NCBI GenBank assembly: GCA_015063795.1 | Contig: SVTL01000006.1 | Coordinates: 1 to 64,000, forward strand | Reading direction: 5' to 3' | Length of the DNA: 64,000 bases | From: Oscillospiraceae bacterium | GTDB lineage: Bacteria; Bacillota; Clostridia; Oscillospirales; CAG-272 | Shown here: piece by piece, positions 1 to 7,383 of the stretch | Layout: each line of letters opens with the position of its first letter | Numbering within the stretch: the stretch's first letter is position 1 | Notes under the pieces: model-generated | The model's database searches: none | The model's input: the letters and a program-made list of their open reading frames with translations, nothing else | Told to the model about the DNA's origin: nothing | Position numbers and translations under genes: made by a program

Positions 1-450
1 CCTAAAAAATAGCATTGGCGAATTTTCTTTTAACGAGTTATACGCATTTTTCAAATACAACTCTCTGTCTTTATCAGTAACCAACATATGAAATCCCATA
101 CAGTCAAGAGCCGCATCGTATTTTTCCCTAACGATTTCCTTAACCATATCCAGAACCTCAACCGTAGCATTCGGATATTTTTCTAACAACTTCTTAGTTT
201 TCTCAATAGCAGACGGTGAAATGTCCACGCCGTGATAGATACACCCAAGTTCAGACAGGATAACCCCGCAAGCCCCCTCACCGCAAGCATATTCAATTAT
301 CCTTTTTCCTTGTAGATTATTTTCTTCTACCCACGATTTGAGGGTATTATATAGTACCTCATCATCGGGAGCATGGCCCCAACGTTCAGCACCCGCGGAA
401 AAAGCTGCCTGATAACGTTTCTCGTATGCCTTGTAATATGGTTCATTCAT
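1..450 (-). CDS. Class I SAM-dependent methyltransferase (partial, 3' end outside window)
   Basis: The reading frame starts at ATG 450-448 behind the ribosome site AAAGGCGG and is still open at base 1, so 150 residues are visible. A Rossmann methyltransferase core is seen. The SAM-binding loop IIEYACGEGACG lies at about residues 54-65, followed by GVDISPSAIEKTKK (strand 2 and the acidic ribose-binding residue) and DAALDCMGFHML, the usual strand 4 region. The substrate cannot be told from the sequence. It is more A+T-rich than the core genes and lies directly downstream of tRNA-Gly, its terminator and a palindromic element, an arrangement repeated at 40.4-41.8 kb. Confidence 0.8.
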   Translation of the reverse strand, partial: MNEPYYKAYEKRYQAAFSAGAERWGHAPDDEVLYNTLKSWVEENNLQGKRIIEYACGEGACGVILSELGCIYHGVDISPSAIEKTKKLLEKYPNATVEVLDMVKEIVREKYDAALDCMGFHMLVTDKDRELYLKNAYNSLKENSPMLFFR

Positions 451-512
451 CCTAAACACCGCCTTTCTTGAATCTATTATATCATAATACTAAATATTTT
501 CCAATATAAAAT

Positions 513-660
513 AAAATGCTTTTCGCCCGAAGGAAGAAAAGCTACCTTAATGATTCATTCTTCATCAGCGAAGCGACTTCATTCTTCATTATTCATTCAA
601 AATCCGCTTAAGATAAATGAATGATGAATGATGAATCATGAAGAGTGAATAATACAAACA
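513..660. repeat. Palindromic element A between the tRNA-Gly terminator and the methyltransferase gene
   Basis: The segment holds short TTCATT-type repeats (550-598) facing ATGAAT-type repeats (616-655), so the two halves can pair. One edge carries AAAATGCTTTTCGCC (513-527) and GAAAAGCTACCTTA (536-549), which form a small hairpin. Both blocks recur exactly at 41568-41601. The centre holds CAAAATCCGCTT (598-609), an exact inverted copy of the adjacent terminator arm at 680-691. No open reading frame is present. Confidence 0.75.
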
Positions 661-690
661 AAAATCCGCCTTCTTTCGAAAGCGGATTTT
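661..690 (-). terminator. Rho-independent terminator of tRNA-Gly
   Basis: AAAATCCGC (661-669) pairs with GCGGATTTT (682-690). On the minus strand the stem is followed by TTTTTGTTTG. It begins three bases past the tRNA CCA end. Confidence 0.85.
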
Positions 691-693
691 GTT

Positions 694-769
694 TGGAGCG
701 GATTACGGGGCTCGAACCCGCCACCTCGACCTTGGCAAGGTCGCGCTCTACCAAATGAGCTAAATCCGC
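694..769 (-). tRNA. tRNA-Gly (anticodon GCC)
   Basis: The minus strand folds as a 76-base cloverleaf with acceptor GCGGATT/AATCCGC, anticodon stem-loop CGACC-TTGCCAA-GGTCG, T-loop GTTCGAGCC and an encoded CCA end. It is identical over its full length to the second tRNA-Gly at 12206-12281. Confidence 0.97.
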
Positions 770-891
770 AGTGCCATTATTCTATCACAAAGCGGCGGAT
801 TTGTCAAGAAGAAAAAGAAAAAATATTTGGATTTTTTTGTATTTTTAAAAAGCATGACGGTATCCTCCCCGCATCGGAGGGCTGTTTTAGC

Positions 892-1845
892 TCATTGTCC
901 TTCAACGAAGGGATTGGATGCTTCTCCCTCGACCAATTCGGACACCAGCGAGAGATAGATCTCGCTTTCCTTTTGAAGCTTGCTCTTGACCGGCGTGGCC
1001 AGGCAGAGCTCCCACTCGGGCGTACCGCCGCGGATGCTGAAGAAAACCAGACGGTCGCTTTTTTTGCAGAAGCGGGCGTAGAGCTCGGGCAGCAGGAGAG
1101 CACCGCCCATGCTTTCGAGCATAGACAGCCCCGTAGAGATCTTCTCGGTCTCCAGCGTGATGGTCGGCTCAAAGAAGCGGCGGAGGAAGGAGAGCTGAAA
1201 ATCCTTGTAGGCCTGTCGCCCTGTGAGAAGGAACGACTTGCCGCAGGCTTCGGACAGATCCAGCTCGGGATAATCGCCTGCAGCCTGTCTGTCGCGGACC
1301 GCACCGAGATCGCCGATGGTGCGTTTGACCAGCGGATCGTCAGCGGGCAAAGCCAGCACCATACGGTCGCCGATGACCTTGCGCAGGGTGATGCGGGCAT
1401 CGTCGGCAGGGCGGGAGGAAAAGAGGATGTCCAGATCGTGCTTGCGGAGACGCTTTTCCAGCGTGGCGAAATCGCCCTCGTGCAGGATCAGGTCGGTGTC
1501 GGGACAGAGACGGCGGAAGGCAGGGAAAACGGCGGCATGGATCAGCGCGCCCACGTCGGACACACCGATGTTCAGCACCTTCCGCTTGGTGACGCTGCGG
1601 AAACGGCGGTAGATCTGATCGCGCGAGGCGAGCATGGTCTTGGCCTTTTCATACAGGTATTCGCCGTCGGATGTCAGCTTCAGCGGCTGGGTGTCCTTTT
1701 CGAAAAGCGGAACGCCTAGCTCCTTGCTCAGCAGCGCGATGTGCTGGCTCATGGAGGGCTGGGAGACGCGTGCCTTCTCGGCGGCGGCGGTGAAGCTCCC
1801 CTTTTCGGCGATGAGAACAAAATATTCCAACTGTCGGAGTGTCAT
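892..1845 (-). CDS. LysR family transcriptional regulator
   Basis: This 317-residue protein has the classic LysR layout. The winged helix-turn-helix lies at about residues 1-60 (QLEYFVLIAEKGSFTAAAEKAR followed by VSQPSMSQHI), then a linker helix and a periplasmic-binding-protein-like effector domain from about 90 to 300. The longer upstream reading frame is not used: the start at ATG 1845 has a GGGG ribosome site and aligns with the family N-terminus. The gene is divergent from the PPC/ALS-like/dehydrogenase operon and shares a regulatory region with a perfect inverted repeat, so it very likely controls that operon in response to a small metabolite. The effector is unknown. Confidence 0.93.
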   Translation of the reverse strand: MTLRQLEYFVLIAEKGSFTAAAEKARVSQPSMSQHIALLSKELGVPLFEKDTQPLKLTSDGEYLYEKAKTMLASRDQIYRRFRSVTKRKVLNIGVSDVGALIHAAVFPAFRRLCPDTDLILHEGDFATLEKRLRKHDLDILFSSRPADDARITLRKVIGDRMVLALPADDPLVKRTIGDLGAVRDRQAAGDYPELDLSEACGKSFLLTGRQAYKDFQLSFLRRFFEPTITLETEKISTGLSMLESMGGALLLPELYARFCKKSDRLVFFSIRGGTPEWELCLATPVKSKLQKESEIYLSLVSELVEGEASNPFVEGQ

Positions 1846-1886
1846 GGCTTTCCCCTTTTTCACGTTCGTTTTGCAGGTACAACACC

Positions 1887-1915
1887 AGTATACAACACCT
1901 TTTTGAAGATTGCAA
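1887..1915 (-). promoter_or_regulatory. Promoter of the LysR gene
   Basis: On the minus strand TTGCAA (1915-1910) and TATACT (1892-1887) are 17 bases apart, and the start codon follows about 40 bases downstream. Confidence 0.7.
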
Positions 1916-1917
1916 GG

Positions 1918-1937
1918 GCATAAGCAAAAGATTATGC
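1918..1937. promoter_or_regulatory. Candidate LysR operator in the divergent region
   Basis: GCATAA, eight bases, TTATGC form a perfect interrupted palindrome, with the dyad length typical of LysR recognition boxes. It sits between the -35 boxes of the two divergent promoters, where a LysR protein could repress its own gene and activate the operon. Confidence 0.65.
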
Positions 1938-1957
1938 TTTTATAAAAGAATTTGTAT

Positions 1958-1986
1958 TTGACAACCGCTTTTGAACGGGTTATGAT
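1958..1986 (+). promoter_or_regulatory. Promoter of the PPC/ALS-like/dehydrogenase operon
   Basis: TTGACA (1958-1963) and TATGAT (1981-1986) have a 17-base spacer, and the first start codon is at 2030. Confidence 0.8.
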
Positions 1987-2029
1987 ATACCGTAGAAGAA
2001 GTCCAAATCCAAAAAAAGAGGTGAAGACC

Positions 2030-2524
2030 ATGTCCGGCATCCGATACGATGCGGAGGGAACGCTCTCACGGGTGGTGGCGTTCAAGCTTATGCCCGGCGC
2101 GGATCTGTACGATGCGATCGTGGAGCTGTGTGAAAAGCATGGGATCGGCGGCGGCGTGATCCTGTCCGCGTTCGGCAGTCTGAAGGAAGCGCACGTCAAA
2201 AATCCCGTTTTCATGAACACCAACCGTTACGGCGCAGGGTACGCTGACGAGGAGGTGTACGTCAAGCCCATGGAGCTGGCGGCGGCCAACGGCGTCATCT
2301 GTACGAGAGAGGACGGCATCATCGAGCCGCACATCCACGTGTCGCTCAGCGGCGAGGGAGGCTTTGCGGCGGGCGGTCATCTCTGCCGCGGCACCAAGGT
2401 GCTCATCACCGTCGAGGGCGCCATTGCCGCCTTTGAGGGCATTGATATGAAAAAAGAGCTTGATGCCGAGCGGAACATCTATGTGTTCCATCCCGAGCCG
2501 AGCAAGCCGCAGAAAGCGGAATAA
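2030..2524 (+). CDS. PPC (DUF296) domain protein
   Basis: The whole 164-residue protein is one PPC/DUF296 domain, a trimeric fold found in AT-hook plant proteins and as stand-alone bacterial proteins. The histidine cluster EPHIHVSLSGEGGFAAGGHL supplies His101, His103 and His117, the usual metal-binding set. The start ATG 2030 follows AAAGAGGTGAAGACC; the reading frame extends further upstream but without a good ribosome site. It is the first gene of an operon with a ThDP enzyme and a hydroxyacid dehydrogenase. The family is often called DNA-binding, but in this context a metabolite-sensing or small enzymatic role is equally possible. Confidence 0.85.
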   Translation: MSGIRYDAEGTLSRVVAFKLMPGADLYDAIVELCEKHGIGGGVILSAFGSLKEAHVKNPVFMNTNRYGAGYADEEVYVKPMELAAANGVICTREDGIIEPHIHVSLSGEGGFAAGGHLCRGTKVLITVEGAIAAFEGIDMKKELDAERNIYVFHPEPSKPQKAE

Positions 2525-2568
2525 GCAACCGAGTATTATCATCAACCGAATAAAAGGAGATTTTCATT

Positions 2569-4269
2569 ATGATTCATCTGACAGGCGGAGAAGCGGTCGT
2601 CCGTATGCTGGAGCAGCTGGGTGTCACCCATTCCTTCGGCATGGCGGGCTTCCAGCACCTCCCGTATTATGAAGCCATCCGCAACAGCAAGAAGGTCAAG
2701 CACGTTCTCATCCGCAACGAGCAGGCGGGAGCCTTTATGGCCGATGCCTTTGCGCGTGCCGGCGGTAAGGTGGCGGTCTGTGATGCGACAGCAGGCCCCG
2801 GCGCCACCAATCTGGTCACCGGTCTGGCCGAGTCCTTCTATGCAGGCGTGCCGGTGCTGGCCATCACCAGCTCGGTCATCCGTTCCTTTGTCGGCCGCGG
2901 TGCCAATCAGGAGTGCGATCAGATCAATGTCCTGCGTCCTGTGGTCAAGGAGAGCGTGTATGTCAATTTCATCGAGCGCATTCCCGAGCTGATGAAGAAG
3001 GCCTTCCGCATCGCCGTCGAGGGGCGCCCCGGACCGGTACACATCGACATTCCCGAGGACATCTTCCACGGCGAGGCCGATTTTGACGAAAAGGCCTTTG
3101 AGGTGGATATTCCGTCCAATACCTTCCCGCTCTCCCGCATCACGCCCGAGCAGAGGGACATTGACGCGGCCTGCGCACTGCTGAAACAGGCTGAGAGCCC
3201 CGTGATCCTGGCGGGAGGCGGCATCCACAATTCGGGTGCGTGGGAAGAGCTGCGTCTGCTGGCCGAGAAGCTGGCCATTCCCGTGGCGACCACCATCAGC
3301 GGCAAGGGAAGCATTCCCGAAAAGCATCCGCTGAGCCTGAATGTCTGCGGACGCTATTTCCGCTTCGCCAATGAGTTTGTGAAGAAGGCCGATGTTCTGC
3401 TGGTGGTGGGATGCCGTCTGGGCGAGATGTCCACTGTGCGCTGGTCGTTGGTGACGGAGGGAACCAAGATCGTCCGCATCGACATCGATCAGAAGGCGCT
3501 GGGCATGGGCTACAACGCCGATGTAGCGCTTCTGGGCGACGCTAAGGCCACGCTGTCGCTGATCCGTCAGGCGCTGAAAAGGGCCGAGGCTGCGGACAAG
3601 GATTACAAAGAAAAAGCGGCGCTCATCGCCGAGACCAAGGCTAAATGGGCTTTGTCGGTTTCGGATAAGACCGATGACACCTCCTCCCCGATCAACATCG
3701 CGCATATGCTGAAGATCCTGCAGGGCATCCTGCCCGAAGACGCGATCATGGTCGGCGACGGCGGCTTCTCCGCCCACTGGTCCAGCGTGTACTGGGATGT
3801 CAATTCCGCCGACGGACGCCACTATCTGGCCAACCGCGGACAGGCGGCCATTGGTTACGGTCTGCCGGCGGCTCTCGGCTGCAAGTTTGCCTGTCCCGAG
3901 AAGACGGTTGTGGCTCTCAGCGGCGACGGCGGTCTGGGCTATTCGTTTATGGAGCTGGAGACGGCGGTGCGCGAGAAGAAGAACGTGATCCTCATTGTGG
4001 TCAACAACCGCGCTCTCGGCTATATCAAGGCGCTGCAGCATGCCGTTTACGGCGAGTACATCTCCACCGATTTTGAGGATGTCCGCTATGGCGAGATGGC
4101 CTCTCTGCTGGGCTGTTACGGTGTGCGCGTCAGCGATCCGTCGAAGTTAGAGGCTGAATTCAAGGCGGCTCTGGAGCGCAAGGACCGCCCCACGGTCATT
4201 GAGGTCATGGTCACCACCGATCCGGCCAAGATGTTCCCGGGCACGGACAACCGCGTGAGAAAAAAGTAA
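2569..4269 (+). CDS. Acetolactate synthase-like thiamine diphosphate enzyme
   Basis: This 566-residue protein has the three-domain architecture of the acetolactate synthase/pyruvate oxidase family. The PYR domain carries the ThDP-activating glutamate in RNEQAGAF (Glu51). The central domain includes VILAGGG, and the PP domain has the ThDP/Mg motif from GDGG (about 451) to VVNN (about 478). Known members decarboxylate a 2-keto acid and may ligate the product. Glyoxylate carboligase, which pairs with a dehydrogenase like the next gene, has valine at position 51, so it is not an exact match. No small regulatory subunit gene is adjacent, which argues against biosynthetic IlvB. The substrate is open. 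Confidence 0.85.
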   Translation: MIHLTGGEAVVRMLEQLGVTHSFGMAGFQHLPYYEAIRNSKKVKHVLIRNEQAGAFMADAFARAGGKVAVCDATAGPGATNLVTGLAESFYAGVPVLAITSSVIRSFVGRGANQECDQINVLRPVVKESVYVNFIERIPELMKKAFRIAVEGRPGPVHIDIPEDIFHGEADFDEKAFEVDIPSNTFPLSRITPEQRDIDAACALLKQAESPVILAGGGIHNSGAWEELRLLAEKLAIPVATTISGKGSIPEKHPLSLNVCGRYFRFANEFVKKADVLLVVGCRLGEMSTVRWSLVTEGTKIVRIDIDQKALGMGYNADVALLGDAKATLSLIRQALKRAEAADKDYKEKAALIAETKAKWALSVSDKTDDTSSPINIAHMLKILQGILPEDAIMVGDGGFSAHWSSVYWDVNSADGRHYLANRGQAAIGYGLPAALGCKFACPEKTVVALSGDGGLGYSFMELETAVREKKNVILIVVNNRALGYIKALQHAVYGEYISTDFEDVRYGEMASLLGCYGVRVSDPSKLEAEFKAALERKDRPTVIEVMVTTDPAKMFPGTDNRVRKK

Positions 4270-4282
4270 GGCGGTGCGAGCC

Positions 4283-5146
4283 ATGAGCCAAATGACCATC
4301 GGCTTTGTGGGACTGGGCATCATGGGTGCGCCCATGGCGTCCAATCTGCTCAAAAAAGGCTTTTTGCTGACCGTCAGCGACATCGAGCAAAAAGCTGTGG
4401 AAAAGCTGACTTCGCAGGGCGCGGTGAGAGGCGATTATGAGTCCATCGGTGCCTGCGATCTGGTGTTTTTGATGCTGCCCAGCGGTAAGATCAGCAAGAG
4501 CGTGCTGTTTGAGGCGGGGCTCTGCGGCTGTCTCAAGGCGGGGGCGCTGGTCTGCGATCTGTCCAGTCAGCTTCCCGAGGAGGCGGTCTTCGCCTGCGGA
4601 GAATTGGCCAAAAGGGGCGTGCGGTATGCCGATGCCCCCGTCACAGGAGGTGAGCCCAAGGCGGTCAGCGGCGAGCTTTCGTTTCTTGTCGGAGCGTCGG
4701 AATCGGATTTTGCCTGCCTGCTTCCCGTGCTGGAGGCGATGGGGAAGAAGATCACCCGTATGGGGGAGGTGGGAAGCGGCAATGCCGCCAAGCTGGCCAA
4801 CCAGATCATCACCAATGTCACCGTCGGTGCCATCGCCGAGGCGGTGAATCTGGCGAAAAAGGCGGGAGTGGAGCCCGAAACGCTGTTCGCTGCCATTGCC
4901 GACGGCGCGGCGGGAAGCGCTATGCTCAACACCCGTGCGCAGCGGATTATCGAGCGAAACTATGCGCCGGGAGCGAAGATCAGCATCAACCAAAAGGATA
5001 TGGGCAATGTGCTGACCTTTGCCGAGCAGGCGGGGCTCGATCTGCCGCTGTCCCGATCCTATTATCAAACGCTCTGCCGTCTGTCCAAGCAGGGGCTGGA
5101 TGGGCTGGATGTGTCAGCCGTTCCCGAGTATTATCCGGAAACATAA
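4283..5146 (+). CDS. NAD(P)-dependent beta-hydroxyacid dehydrogenase (3-hydroxyisobutyrate/tartronate semialdehyde reductase family)
   Basis: This 287-residue enzyme begins with the dinucleotide fold MTIGFVGLGIMGAPMA. It carries the family signatures APVTGGEPKAVSG (substrate loop) and GNAAKLANQ, with the catalytic lysine near residue 170. Three starts are possible (GTG 4274, ATG 4283, ATG 4292). AAGGCGG at 4268-4274 places the ribosome on 4283. The gene lies 13 bases after the ThDP enzyme and is surely co-transcribed. It probably reduces the semialdehyde made by that enzyme or oxidises a beta-hydroxyacid that feeds it. Cofactor and substrate are not resolved. Confidence 0.88.
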   Translation: MSQMTIGFVGLGIMGAPMASNLLKKGFLLTVSDIEQKAVEKLTSQGAVRGDYESIGACDLVFLMLPSGKISKSVLFEAGLCGCLKAGALVCDLSSQLPEEAVFACGELAKRGVRYADAPVTGGEPKAVSGELSFLVGASESDFACLLPVLEAMGKKITRMGEVGSGNAAKLANQIITNVTVGAIAEAVNLAKKAGVEPETLFAAIADGAAGSAMLNTRAQRIIERNYAPGAKISINQKDMGNVLTFAEQAGLDLPLSRSYYQTLCRLSKQGLDGLDVSAVPEYYPET

Positions 5147-5190
5147 GTACAAAAAAGGGGCGCCGCAAGGCGCCTCTCGACCGTTCTTCC

Positions 5191-5220
5191 TTGACAAAAT
5201 GCGGTTGAATGTGCTATGAT
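5191..5220 (+). promoter_or_regulatory. Promoter of the small dockerin gene
   Basis: TTGACA (5191-5196) and TATGAT (5215-5220) are 18 bases apart. A GC-rich hairpin GGCGCC-GCAA-GGCGCC at 5159-5174 precedes it and may end the upstream operon, although no T-run follows on this strand. Confidence 0.75.
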
Positions 5221-5263
5221 AAACAAAAGAATCTGTTTTTTGGATGAAAAAGGAGAACTGCAT

Positions 5264-5593
5264 ATGAAAAAAAGATGTTTGCTGATCGCGCTTTCGGTGC
5301 TTTTTTGCTTGAATGTCGGACTTCTGCCCGCAATGGCGAACGATCTCGATCTTGATGTATCATTGGGAGTCGGCGACCTCATCGACGATCCGGAGGAACC
5401 CGATGGGCCCCTTCCGTATGACCTGAACAAGGATGGCAGTGTGGATGTGAACGACACACTTTTGCTCATCCGATATGTGATCGGAGAACATACTGCCGAT
5501 GATCCCACGCCGTTTGACATCAACGGCGACGGCATTGCCGATGTTCTCGATGCGATCGCCCTTCTGAAGCACATCTTTGATCCGGGTCTGTGA
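5264..5593 (+). CDS. Secreted dockerin type I protein, dockerin module only
   Basis: This 109-residue protein starts at ATG 5264 behind AAAGGAG. Residues 1-25 are a signal peptide (KKR, a hydrophobic core, then PAMA for cleavage). A short acidic linker follows, then two calcium-binding dockerin repeats, DLNKDGSVDVNDTLLLIRYV (about 53-72) and DINGDGIADVLDAIALLKHI (about 85-104). No catalytic or binding module is fused to it. Dockerins bind cohesins on scaffoldins outside the cell. A free dockerin could occupy or bridge cohesins, or be left over from a degraded larger gene. It has its own promoter. Confidence 0.88.
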   Translation: MKKRCLLIALSVLFCLNVGLLPAMANDLDLDVSLGVGDLIDDPEEPDGPLPYDLNKDGSVDVNDTLLLIRYVIGEHTADDPTPFDINGDGIADVLDAIALLKHIFDPGL

Positions 5594-5663
5594 GACTTCA
5601 TTGAAATATATCAAAAAATATATAACCTCCTGCAAAATATTTGTATTATTTTCGGAAAATCCC

Positions 5664-5692
5664 TTGACGGATGTGATTTTTTGTGTTAAAAT
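5664..5692 (+). promoter_or_regulatory. Promoter of the lactate/malate dehydrogenase gene
   Basis: TTGACG (5664-5669) and TAAAAT (5687-5692) have a 17-base spacer. About 165 bases of leader with no gene run to the start codon at 5861. Confidence 0.7.
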
Positions 5693-5860
5693 GATCGCAA
5701 AACGGGAAAATGTTCACGTTTCCTGCACATCCTATGGCTGTGAACTCTGAGCAGTTAAAAGCGAAGAGGGAAGCGGCTTTTCCCGAAAAAACACCAAAAA
5801 TCATTTCAAACACCAAAAACACCAAAACGTCTCACCACTACGACCAACAGGAGGATTACC

Positions 5861-6805
5861 ATGAACAAGATTACCATCATCGGCGCGGGCAATGTGGGCG
5901 CGACCATCGCCTACACGCTGACCATCAGCGGTCTTGCCAGCCGGATCGTTCTCATCGATATCAACGAGGAGAAGGCTCTCGGCGAAGCCAGAGACATCCT
6001 GCAGGGCACGCCCTATTTCCATCCCTGCGATATTTATGCCGGCACCTATGCCGACGCCAAGGATTCCAACATCGTTATCATCACCTCGGGTGTCGCCCGT
6101 AAGCCCGGACAGTCCCGTCTCGATCTGGCACAGGTAAATGTGGATATCTTAAAGCAGATCACGCCCCAGATCACAAAGTATGCCCCCAATGCGAACTATA
6201 TCATCGTCAGCAACCCGGTGGACATTCTGACCTATGCCTTCTGCAAATATTCGGGTCTGCCCGAGAATCGCATCATCGGCTCGGGAACCATTCTGGATAC
6301 GGCGCGTCTCCGTTCCTGCATTTCGGATTATTACGACATCAACCAGCAGAACGTCCATGCCTTTGTGCTGGGCGAGCACGGTGATTCTTCGTTCATTCCC
6401 TGGTCGGTGTGCAACATCTCCAACATCCCGATCGATGAGTATTGCGCTGCCCTCACCAAGCCGAACAAGCCCATCCATACCCTGAGCCATCAGGAGATCG
6501 AGGATCATGTCCGCACCTCGGGCGCTTACATCATCCAGCGCAAGGGCGCAACCTTCCATGCCGTTTCCATGTCCGTCGCTTACATCTGCAAGGGCCTGCT
6601 CAGCGGCATCGATACCACCATGCCGGTGTCCACCATGCTTCACGGCGAGTATGGCATCGACGATGTCTGCCTCAGCCTGCTGAATGTGGTCGGTCATGAC
6701 GGTGCCCACAGCCATGCGCTCCTCCGCCTTAACGATGAGGAGATGAAGGCTCTGCACCACAGCGCCGACAGCCTGAAGGCGGTCATCAAGAGCGTCACCT
6801 TCTGA
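5861..6805 (+). CDS. L-lactate/malate dehydrogenase family protein
   Basis: This 314-residue enzyme has the NAD fold IIGAGNVGATIA, Asp33 at the ribose position, the domain signature SGTILDTARLR and the catalytic-histidine motif GEHGDS followed by WS. The last two features match lactate dehydrogenases rather than malate dehydrogenases (GGHGDT). However, the mobile-loop residue that decides substrate size, normally Gln in QKPG of lactate enzymes, is Arg80 in ARKPGQSR, as in malate dehydrogenases. It may therefore reduce oxaloacetate or another acidic 2-keto acid. It is a single gene with its own promoter and terminator. Confidence 0.85.
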   Translation: MNKITIIGAGNVGATIAYTLTISGLASRIVLIDINEEKALGEARDILQGTPYFHPCDIYAGTYADAKDSNIVIITSGVARKPGQSRLDLAQVNVDILKQITPQITKYAPNANYIIVSNPVDILTYAFCKYSGLPENRIIGSGTILDTARLRSCISDYYDINQQNVHAFVLGEHGDSSFIPWSVCNISNIPIDEYCAALTKPNKPIHTLSHQEIEDHVRTSGAYIIQRKGATFHAVSMSVAYICKGLLSGIDTTMPVSTMLHGEYGIDDVCLSLLNVVGHDGAHSHALLRLNDEEMKALHHSADSLKAVIKSVTF

Positions 6806-6821
6806 AAACAAAAAAGAAATG

Positions 6822-6850
6822 AGCGGAACAGCTTCGGTTGTTCCGCTTTT
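6822..6850. terminator. Bidirectional terminator
   Basis: AGCGGAACA pairs with TGTTCCGCT, followed by TTTTGTTGTTTTTT on the plus strand and preceded by an A-run. It separates two convergent genes. Confidence 0.85.
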
Positions 6851-6859
6851 TGTTGTTTT

Positions 6860-7381
6860 TTATTTTTTGTACAGTCGTGACAGATCCGCGTTCTCCAGAG
6901 TCAGCAGAGTCCGCTTGAGGGAAAGACCGCCGGAATAGCCGGTCAGGCGTCCGCCGCTGCCCACGACACGGTGGCAGGGAACGAGGATGGAGATGGGGTT
7001 GCGTCCGACCGCGCCGCCGACGGCCTGAGCCGACAGGGAAGCGAGCCCTCTTTTCCTGGCCAGCACCTTGGCCAGCTCGCCGTAGGTGACCACCTGCCCG
7101 TAGGGAATGTCTTTCAGCAGATCCCAGACCTGCTTTTGAAACTCACTGCCGATCCATTTGACGGGGATCTCTTCGGCGGAAGGACGCTGACGGTCAAAAT
7201 AGCGGTCCAGCCAATCCTTGGCGAGACGGATCACCGCTGTCTCCTCCTGCCGCACATCCTTTCCTTTGAGAACATCCATAAAAAAACGCTGTTTTTCGAT
7301 CCAGAGCCCCATCAGACGGTCGCCGCATGAGGCCAGCGTGATCGTGCCGACGGGGGAGGGATGGCAGTCGTATCGGTACAC
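6860..7381 (-). CDS. ogt: Methylated-DNA--[protein]-cysteine S-methyltransferase
   Basis: This suicide repair protein transfers the alkyl group from O6-alkylguanine to its own cysteine. The active-site motif VPCHRVVG gives Cys136 of 173 residues. The upstream half has the DNA-binding helix region FQKQVWDLLKDIPYGQVVTYGELA. The start is taken as GTG 7381, seven bases after AGGA. It comes two bases after the stop of the upstream gene, so translation is probably coupled. The longer reading frame upstream overlaps that gene and is rejected. Confidence 0.92.
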   Translation of the reverse strand: MYRYDCHPSPVGTITLASCGDRLMGLWIEKQRFFMDVLKGKDVRQEETAVIRLAKDWLDRYFDRQRPSAEEIPVKWIGSEFQKQVWDLLKDIPYGQVVTYGELAKVLARKRGLASLSAQAVGGAVGRNPISILVPCHRVVGSGGRLTGYSGGLSLKRTLLTLENADLSRLYKK

Positions 7382-7383
7382 GG

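Noticed and set aside
892-2223. 443-residue version of the LysR protein
   Set aside because: The first 126 residues run through the divergent promoter region and have no family counterpart. The ATG at 1845 has a ribosome site and fits the family start.
2569-4269. Calling the ThDP enzyme glyoxylate carboligase
   Set aside because: The diagnostic valine at position 51 is glutamate here, so the specific name is not supported.
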